The notes beneath the pieces were generated by a model that was not told the DNA's origin, did no database searches, and was given only the letters and a program-made list of their open reading frames with translations. A DNA stretch of 64,000 nt, from contig JAFEKR010000003.1 of the NCBI GenBank assembly GCA_019022495.1, positions 4,389,941 through 4,453,940 on the forward strand. The letters run 5' to 3'. The stretch is from Epichloe hybrida. Lineage: Eukaryota > Ascomycota > Sordariomycetes > Hypocreales > Clavicipitaceae. How positions within the stretch are numbered: position 1 is the first letter of the stretch; each line of letters starts with the position of its first letter. The position numbers were made by a program, and so were the translations under genes. This document shows positions 56,249-64,000 of this stretch, in pieces.

Positions 56249-59200
56249 ATGCTGCAGATGCATGGCGGGCAACAAGAACAACGTGCGTGCCACCCTCTGA
56301 CGCCGCCGCCGTGAACCGACCAAACCATGCTGACTGTATCATCTTCGCCGCTGTAGGAACCGATGATAATACTGGGGAAGATGAAAGAGGCCGTGGCAAG
56401 CTGGTACCGCCGCTGTCTTTGCCCAAGAACCGCAGCACTGGAAATCTTGCCCTCCCCACCGACGCGACCGTTGACCGAAGTCGATATCGCATGTCGTTCG
56501 AGGGTCCCTTGAGCTCTCCCATGGACTACGATGGACTAGCAAGGTGCGCTACGCCGGTCATGTTATGATATGATTTCTCCCCCACGAATGTTTCCTTGAG
56601 CTAACCAAAAGCTTTGCGTATTGTTCCCTCGACGTAGATCTCCTCACTTAAACGACCACGATCATGGCCCAGGCATCACTGGACTGCGGCGCATTCGCCA
56701 GCAACATCCTTCTTCGCGCGCCCCAACTATGCCTAATTCAACTGCTTCTTCGCGAAATCCTTCTGTTGCTGCGCTATCTCGCTCGACCTCCATGAGTGCC
56801 ATGCTTGCGAGCACTGGTAACCTGCAACATGCTACAGGTCCGGCCTCGCCCAGTTTCTCCGAAGACTTATCACGATTCCCCTCCGAGTCGCTGCACTCGT
56901 TTTCTTTTGCTCATCAATCTGAAGAGTTTATACACAACCGACAAACGATTCTCAAGCGCTCCATGGATTTCATGAAGGATCGAATAGGTTGGTCCATGAC
57001 TCCAATGCAAGCAGGTCTTGCCAGTGCTCAAGCTCGTGTGACCGGTGATGTTGAGACGCAAAGCATGCTGGAGTTGCTGGCACGAGCACAGCTGATTGGG
57101 GCGAACAATTTACCCAACTCAGACGTTGCTGCTCTGCCACCCTTGACAGGACCAGCTGATGTAACAGGCGAAAACCTATTCGAAAGGCATTTCAAGCCCC
57201 AAATTTCTTGCACCAGCGCCACTGCATCCGATGATGTGTCTCCTATCACTGGCCAAGCACAAGGTTCAAGGTCACCGCTATTCAGGTTTCAGTCACCCGA
57301 TGGCGTTGGAGTTGACAATCTCCCGGCTGTCCCAGAACTGGACCATGAAGCCAACATTTCCAATGAGGCCGGGACGAAGCACGACAGCAAAGCTACCGAT
57401 GGAAAAGCACAAGTTTCTCCAAGACCAACCAGCCTGAAGCGCACAATGACAGACACCTTGGGAATCACCTTACAGGACAAGCTCTTGGACACCATGGCTC
57501 AGCCTTTCCTGGTGGGGCAACCAGTTTGCGACGAACCACTTCTGTCTCCCACTGCGACACACACTGGGCAACCCTTCAAGGCTTTTCCAAGTGCCATTGC
57601 GCCGACTGCACATGGCCACACCAATAGATGGGTCCCTGCTGCACAAGCCATCTTCACGACTGAAGCAAAACCTCCGTGGACGATTATTGCGGCCAACGAT
57701 CTCGCTTGTCTCGTTTTCGGCGTGACAAAGGCCGAAATCCGTAAATTGGGCATATTAGAGGTGGTTCAAGAAGAGAGAAGAGCTTGGTTGGAGCGAAAGC
57801 TTCTGCAGATCGACGAGGGCTCCGCGGACAGGAGCCAGGAGACGCCAAAGAACGATAGTCCTGCAGCATCTGCAGCCACGACACTTCTTGGTACACGATC
57901 AGGAATCACGGCGCAGCTACTGAGCAAACCCAACTCACGATCACAACCGACCAAACCTGGTTCGAGACGAGCCCAAACCGTCCACAGTGGTGACCCGACC
58001 CCACCAGCAACTAGAGGCGGTGGACAACACCGCAGCAACCTCTCAAGAGGTGTCCTGCTTTGCGGAGACGTTGTTCCCATCCAGAAAAGAAACGGGACCA
58101 CCGGCTCTGCCAGTCTATGGGTGAAGGAGAAGCGTGTGGGTCTGATTTGGGTCCTGGAGGAAATTCATGAGGATGTGGCCATTGTCACCATAGACGAGGA
58201 AGGCTGTGTCAAGAATATTTCTGGCTCGCCAGACACAATATGGGGCTCTAAAGCCAAAGGCTCTGGATTTGACGTGGCAGCATTGATACCCCGAATTCCG
58301 CGGCAGGGTATCGATCCAACAATCGGTGATCTCGACTTTGCTCAGATTGCAAGGAGGAGGTTCTTCACATGCCCCAACGCCCACCAAGTCAGCACCCCAT
58401 GCATGGTTGAGCAAGTGCCTGGTAAGCTCGAACTACGTGTATCGACCTTTCCTCACATGGCCGGCATAATCGTGGTAGACCCCATAAACTTGACGATCAG
58501 AAGCTCCAATTCTGTTTTCTGCGGTGCACTGTTTGGATACGAAAAGCCTGATGGGTTACCCATTACCACGTTGATTCCTGATTTCGACAAGATTGTGGAT
58601 ATCTTGACGCACGAAGACGGCCTTCAGATGTTGGATGGAATGGTTGTTCCAGAGCAGAGATTTCGAAGAGCATCAGCTTTCCTGTCTTTGAAAGAGCACC
58701 GCCCCGATGCGGCCGCGCTGTTCCTCCAACCGGACGGCCTACCTGGCAAGCATCGTGATGGATCGGAGCTCAAGATTGACGTACAGATGCGTGTTGTAGA
58801 AAGTGAAAAGCAAACCAACGTCGTGGAGAAGACGGTCCAAGAAGGAAGTGATGAAGATGAAGCGAACAGTGTGGATGAAAGATTCTCTGTTACTCACAAG
58901 GAAATAGTGTTCGCATTGTGGATCACCTACTCACGGCACCTTCATGCGCATGCTCGCATGAATGTTAAATCGCCCGGATCATCAGGCACCACAACGCCAC
59001 TTCACCAACCCTCTCCCGGTCAGACGCCCCCAGTGCTTACGCCCATAGAAATGGCATCAGATGAAGAGCAGCCGCCCAAGAAGGAAGTAAAGCCGGCACC
59101 GCATACCTTCACAAAGCAGCTTCGAGACGCAGCCATGAGCGCAGCTGCAAAACTGACTGGACACCCAAAATCTGCGGCTAGTATGAGTGAAAAGTCAAGG

Positions 59201-60114
59201 CCAGCCAGAGCGGTCGAGCCGGCACCCAAGCCTTCAATTGAGGCCTATGCTATTCTTGAAGATATGGGGCAAGGTGCCTATGGACAGGTCAAATTGGCTC
59301 GTCACAGAACATCTGGCAAGAAGGTCGTGCTCAAGTATGTCACGAAACGCCGTATTCTGGTCGATACCTGGACTAGAGATCGAAAGCTTGGGACTGTCCC
59401 TTTGGAGATTCACGTACTGGATTACCTACGAAAGCCCGAGTTCAGACACCCCAATATCGTGGAAATGGAAGGCTTTTTCGAGGACGATGTCAATTACTAC
59501 ATCGAAATGGCCCCTCACGGCCTCCCGGGTATGGACCTATTCGATTATATTGAGTTACGAGGCAACATGGAAGAGTCAGGGTGTCGGAGCATTTTCATCC
59601 AAGTCGCGAAAGCTATTCATTTCCTGCACACCAAGGCGCTAGTCGTGCACCGCGACATCAAGGATGAGAATGTAATTCTCGATGGTGAGGGAAACATCAA
59701 GCTTATCGACTTTGGAAGCGCAGCATACATCAAGAGCGGCCCATTCGATGTGTTTGTTGGTACGATTGGTGAGTTTCCACATCCTCATATCCATGTCAAT
59801 GAGGCGCTTTACATGTCGCAAGTGGCATACTAATTATTTCAAAAGATTATGCTGCTCCCGAAGTGTTGGCTGGTAGACCTTATGGAGGCAAGGAACAAGA
59901 TGTCTGGGCACTGGGCATCCTCTTGTACACCATCATTTACAAAGAGAACCCGTTCTACAGCATCGATGAAATCATGGACAGGGATCTGCGTGTCCCGTTC
60001 ACAATGAGTGACGAGAGTATCGATCTGGTTCGCTGCATGCTCAATCGAGATGTCAAGGACCGATATAATATTGAAAAGGTGGTAGAACATCCGTGGTGCA
60101 AAGCAATTGAATGA
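56249..60114 (+). CDS. psk1: PAS domain serine/threonine kinase
   Basis: Four exons (56249-56282, 56357-56543, 56638-59768, 59846-60114) join in frame to 1206 aa. The start MLQMHGGQQEQR in the 34-nt first exon was chosen because its donor joins in phase. The N-terminal half is Ser/Thr/Pro-rich. PAS-like sequence occurs near residues 340-375 (PPWTIIAANDLACLVFGV) and 585-620 (VAIVTIDEEGCVKNISG). The kinase domain runs from about 943 to the end: glycine loop GQGAYGQVKL, VVLKYV lysine, HRDIKDENV (about 1077), DFGSAAY, and YAAPEVLAGRPYGGKEQDVW after the last intron. PAS kinases (yeast Psk1/Psk2, animal PASK) link nutrient state to glycogen synthesis, cell wall glucan supply and translation. The last exon is conserved and complete, so the enzyme should be active. 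Confidence 0.93.
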
Positions 60115-60831
60115 TTCGAAACATGGATGGGTCGTGGTGCCCATAGATATACAAGTTGTGGACGCTCCCTCATGGCCGGGATGCATCAGACAAAACCATC
60201 CAAGATCATGAATGTTGGTTGCGGAGGACTTTACGATGAATAGAAACTGGCAGGATAGCAACCATTTGCCATTTTGAGCCAAGCCCTAAGAAGAGAATCA
60301 AAGACGTGAGACGTCTGATATTCAGACGAGTGAGAACGAAGACATGTATGTGTTCCTTGGAAATACAGAGGAGACACAAATGCTACAAAAGAGATGAACA
60401 AATCCCACCTTTACGAGTGACAAACAGTAGGAGACCTTGCAGAGCATTGGCGCACAGTAGAGCTCGAAAGCTGGCGTTCACTTTTTATCATGTTGCAACA
60501 ATTTTCTCCATGTTTCTTCAATTTGTGTGCACACGTTTGAAGTCTTCAATTTGTGTGCACACGTTTGAAGTCTTCAATCTTGTGTTCCGGCTGCTACTCT
60601 CTCGAATCGGCATTCAAAATGAAGCGATGATGACACTTTGCGCAGAGAGTCATGTAGTGGATGCACCATGAGCGTACAAGCAGTAGCTTTTATTTCCTTC
60701 TTTTTTTCTTTTTTAAAGAAAGAAGGGAGTTGAGAATAAAGAAATTAAAGATGAGAAAATTTACCCATTTGACATTTAGTTGACATTGCCTACCGCCCTC
60801 CTCCCTTCAAAATATGCATCCATTTTTTTGA
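60115..60831. other. Intergenic region between convergent genes
   Basis: About 0.7 kb between the 3' ends of the PAS kinase and Sea4/Mios genes. It contains a 28-nt near-palindromic tandem repeat (60515-60578) and T/A-rich runs at 60687-60725. No gene is supported. Confidence 0.5.
60515..60578. repeat. 28-nt near-palindromic unit repeated 2.3 times
   Basis: The unit TCTTCAATTTGTGTGCACAC plus eight more bases (GTTTGAAG) is repeated exactly twice and begins a third time. Each unit has outer arms CTTCAA/TTGAAG and a perfect inner palindrome GTGTGCACAC, so it could fold into a hairpin. Confidence 0.9.
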
Positions 60832-63800
60832 CTAGTCATAGCCTAATTCCGGATTTGCCCTAAAGTTACATCGACATCGGCACTCAGGCACAGGACACTC
60901 GACATGTCTTGCGAACCATTGTCGCGCATGGTCCAGATGGAGGACGTGTTCGCAGCGGAGGCAAAAAGTTGGGAATCGGCCTGCCAAGCGCGTGGCCTCC
61001 TTCTCCTCGGGCCTGTCGGAGCGAAGAACACCCACGACCTCCAGACAGACGACACAGCGGGGCAGGTGTCTCCCACAGTTGGGACAGCTGATTCCCGAAT
61101 TGATACTCGTTGCTAAAAGGGGGTTGCGCGTCTCAAGCGCAGTAGGCATGGGGGTGGGCGTAGGGGCGGCGCCTTGGTTAGCAAGCGATGTTTCGGCATC
61201 GCAGTAGACGCAGCGGAGGGCTATTTGACGAGACGGTGGCTTCAGCGTAGGCACACCATCGCGCTTGGAGCGCTTTGTCGATTCCACTTCGAATTTTGTG
61301 CGCTGGAAGAAGAGCCGGTGGCGTTGTAGGTGGGCGCGGTATGCGTTGCGCCAGGCGCGGCAGCGAATGTCGTCTATGTACCGCGGATGGGCTATGGATA
61401 GAACCAGAGTGGCTGTCTGAATGTCGTGGAATTTCTGGATATAGCGGGCGAATATGTCGACGGCTTTGTCGGTGATCCCTGTGAGGGCGATGCCTTCAAT
61501 GTCGCCGTCCTCGATGGCGAGGGATACGTTTTCGTGCAGCCACGTGGTGAGCTGCTTGTCGTCAAAGTTGCGGACGGCCACGACGGCACGGTCTGAGAGT
61601 GGAAGAGAGCGCTGGTTTGCGACGGTGGTCCAGTCGCCGGTGGCGATGAGGGAGGAAATGGCGCGCAGGTACGGGTCTGTCTTGGAGGCCACGACGTCGT
61701 CGAGCTCGAGCTGGTCTTTCTTGGTGGACTGTGGCTGTTTGCTGCCGCGGCCGAGAAGTTGGAGGGATAAGGAGACGAAAAGCAACTCTGGATGTGCGGC
61801 GCTGGCCTTTTTAAGGATCTGGATGGCCTTGTCCGTGTCGCCGCGGAAGAGGTGACGAGACGCGACCATGGTGTGGATGGCCGTGGGGTGGTCCGGGCCG
61901 TCATCTCGGTCGATGATGTTGGGATCATGGCGCTGAGGGTCGCCCCAGCCGCAAATTTCGAGACAGAGTTGACGTTGGAAAGGCTTGCTTGTCGTGGCGC
62001 CATCGAGTTTGGGTAGACGTCGCTTCTTGCAGTATTGTCCGATGGCTCGCTCCCAGTGAGCTGGGTCGGGGATGGTGGCTCCGGGGGCGAGACGAGTCGC
62101 TGGATTCTTGCCTGCGCTCCGAGTCAGTTATCTGTTGTCGGTGGATTGAGACTGAAGTATCAATACATGCGAGAGAAGAGGAAACTTACCAAGGTCGTTT
62201 GTCCATATTGAGTGAACACCAAGGTAGCTCAAGTCCATGTTACCGAGAAGCAAGCCTCCATCATCAGCAGCCATTTCAGCATCTGTGTTCCAAGCGTTAG
62301 TAAACCGTCTTCTTTTGCTTTAGCTCATCAATACAAACAAAGAAGGAAGAAGCCAGAGACACTGACCAGCGATCCAGTCCCATAAGAACCTTCGCCACGG
62401 GTCATCCGACAATACATTTCGGTTTGTTGCCGCATCGAACAGGTACTTCTCCTTGGCTCGAAGGAGCATCGAATGGTCAACTATGCATTGGGCTTCCCTA
62501 GGCAGCCCCTTGACGGTTGCAAGCGTGGCGAGGAGTGCTTCATGAATCTCACGGCAAGAACCTAGGCTGTTTGACGCGAGGAATATTTCGTGAGGTCGAT
62601 AGTCCGATGGTCTTGAACTGCTTCTCTGCGCCTGTTGTTCATCTCCAGCTTGTTGATCTGCTTGCTCATCTTTGATGTAGGATCTAATACTGGTAAGCTT
62701 TTGGCTTATTGTGCTTGCGTTGTGTAAAGTCTCTGGCAATGGCCGGGAAATCTCATCGACATGTTCGAGGATTACGGGTGTTGATTGACTGTCCTGCAAT
62801 GTGTCGTTGATACGATCCAAAACACGTGCCTTGTCTGGCCCGAAAATGGGTACATCTGCAAGGGCCTTCTCAGTCAGTAACGGCCCCAAAATCTCGGAGG
62901 TCTGAGCTGGCTCGAATTGCATCACATCATGATAGGGTGCGTTTTCTAGAGGGGGGATTTAGTACACTCGTCGTATATGCGCATGGTTCAGGTGTCATTT
63001 GAACAGCAGCTCACCTTCCAGTCCACGATGAGGCGGTTGCCAAGGGACGAGCTTGTAGATGTGGTCTGCCGTCCTGGACGATTGCTCCAGAATATCGAAC
63101 GCTCCATTTGCCCTCAGAACCAACATCCTTGGTCGCAGCGCTGGTGAAGACAAGGTGATCCAATCAAATGATACAATCCGGTCATGTCGTCTCGAATTAT
63201 CCCGGTATGACACGTCCATCTCGTGGGACCTTTGAACTTGTAGCAGCTCGGGGCCTTCCTGTGGTGCTATTCCTGCTGATACGATTTCTTTGTCGGTTTC
63301 CATGACCTTGAGCTGACCAGTTGGAGATAGCGCCGCCAGTAGGCCGCGACGATCCCGACAATAGCGAAGTGAGCGAATCAGAGAGTGCCTGCCGTCGTTC
63401 AGGAATGGATCCGAATCTGTCTCGATGGCTTTATCGAGCCGCAGAGCGCCACCCCAAGGAAGTGAATCCACCTCCACGGCTTGACTATACGAGCGAGAAG
63501 CCAACGGCCGTGAGGTTGCTCGTCGATCCCAAATCATGACACCGGGATGATCCAGTGCAGACGACGCAAAGTTATTCTGGTCGACATAATCAATGGTCAG
63601 ATTGTTGTTACATTTGGTTTGGAACGTGAGGTTTCCGCTAGGATCTAGTGTGTATTACATCAGCATTGGTTGCATTCATGGCAATATAGTTTCGAAAGTC
63701 GGCTGCAAACCTCGAAGATCAATGATCCTCACTCCTTGTCCTTTGATGCCAGCCACCAGTGTCAATGGGCTATCTTCAAAGAACTTGATGCTTGAAACAG

Positions 63801-63888
63801 AAACGCTAGGCTCAAGCTTTGCGTATGAATCGACAAAGGTAGATGTGGCAGAAGGAAAGCCTGTATTGGGTAGCTTTTGAGCAGACAT
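60832..63888 (-). CDS. SEA4: Mios/Sea4-like subunit of the GATOR2 (SEACAT) complex, 5' partial
   Basis: Exons 63711-63888 (left open at the 5' side), 63015-63644, 62367-62945, 62190-62282 and 60832-62111 join in frame to about 919 aa. The N-terminal part contains WD40-type repeats (SSIKFFEDSPLTLVAGIKG, VRIIDLR, ALDHPGVMIWDRR). The middle is alpha-solenoid. The C-terminus has the paired zinc-finger module typical of Mios: CPNCGRHLPRCVVCLE, then FCLRCEHVLHLDHARQWF and CPVPECRCRC. In yeast and animals this protein belongs to GATOR2/SEACAT, which opposes GATOR1 and promotes TORC1 activity in response to amino acids at the vacuole. The first WD repeats of the family are missing. Upstream of 63888 the frame closes in AT-rich sequence, so more exons probably lie beyond the window. 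The Met at 63888 may be internal. Confidence 0.85.
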
Positions 63889-64000
63889 AACTTTTTACTA
63901 AATATCCTTTAAATACAACAAAGTATCTTAACTTCTTAGATTTTAAAAAAGCTTTCGAACTTTATGTAAATACTAAAGTTAAAACACCAGAACTTGTATT
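63889..64000. other. AT-rich edge, probably intron or 5' flank of the Sea4/Mios gene
   Basis: About three quarters A+T, clearly richer than the exons beside it. On the minus strand it carries stop codons in the Mios frame and several possible 3' splice sites. It is best read as an intron whose upstream exon lies outside the window. Confidence 0.4.

Overview
This window is a 64 kb piece of nuclear chromosome from a filamentous ascomycete fungus. The evidence is short (about 55-300 nt) GT-AG introns with CTAAC/CTGAC-like branch points, Zn(II)2Cys6 and seven-transmembrane RGS families, a PDR transporter, a PAS kinase, and a tRNA-Pro with a short intron next to the anticodon. Gene families and style fit Sordariomycetes, probably Hypocreales, but that placement is inference.

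I support 16 protein genes and one tRNA. Left to right: a caspase-like/C2H2 zinc-finger fusion (265-3048, -), a patatin-fold protein lacking its catalytic serine (4677-6665, +), a Zn2Cys6 regulator (7461-9987, +), a seven-TM protein with a polyglutamine tail (13323-14901, +), an alcohol-oxidase-type GMC flavoprotein (15636-17647, -), a full-size PDR ABC transporter (18384-23178, -), a sugar transporter (28743-30395, +), a seven-TM/RGS protein (32503-34422, +), a double-chromodomain protein (36052-36924, -), tRNA-Pro (37512-37601, -), a mitochondrial succinyl-CoA ligase alpha paralogue (41902-43289, +) followed at once by a MITE-like element, an MFS carrier with a 15-nt exon (43811-45514, +), a sugar O-acetyltransferase (45892-46675, -), a tau55-like histidine phosphatase (47912-49525, -), an F-box/LRR protein ending in a CaaX box (51407-53485, -), a PAS kinase (56249-60114, +) and a Mios/Sea4 GATOR2 subunit running off the right edge (60832 to beyond 63888, -).

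The layout alternates conserved genes with long gene-poor stretches (about 10-13.3, 23.2-28.7, 37.6-41.9 and 53.5-56.2 kb). These hold microsatellites, minisatellites, C/G homopolymers and short palindromes. Transport, signalling and nutrient sensing are well represented: a sugar carrier next to a 7TM-RGS protein, and a PAS kinase convergent with a TORC1-pathway subunit. The GMC oxidase and PDR pump are neighbours on the same strand and could form a small oxidation/export pair. No secondary-metabolite backbone gene, CRISPR array or complete transposon is present. Exon borders were inferred by eye from splice consensus and reading-frame continuity. Nearly every multi-exon gene closed to an uninterrupted frame, which supports the models.
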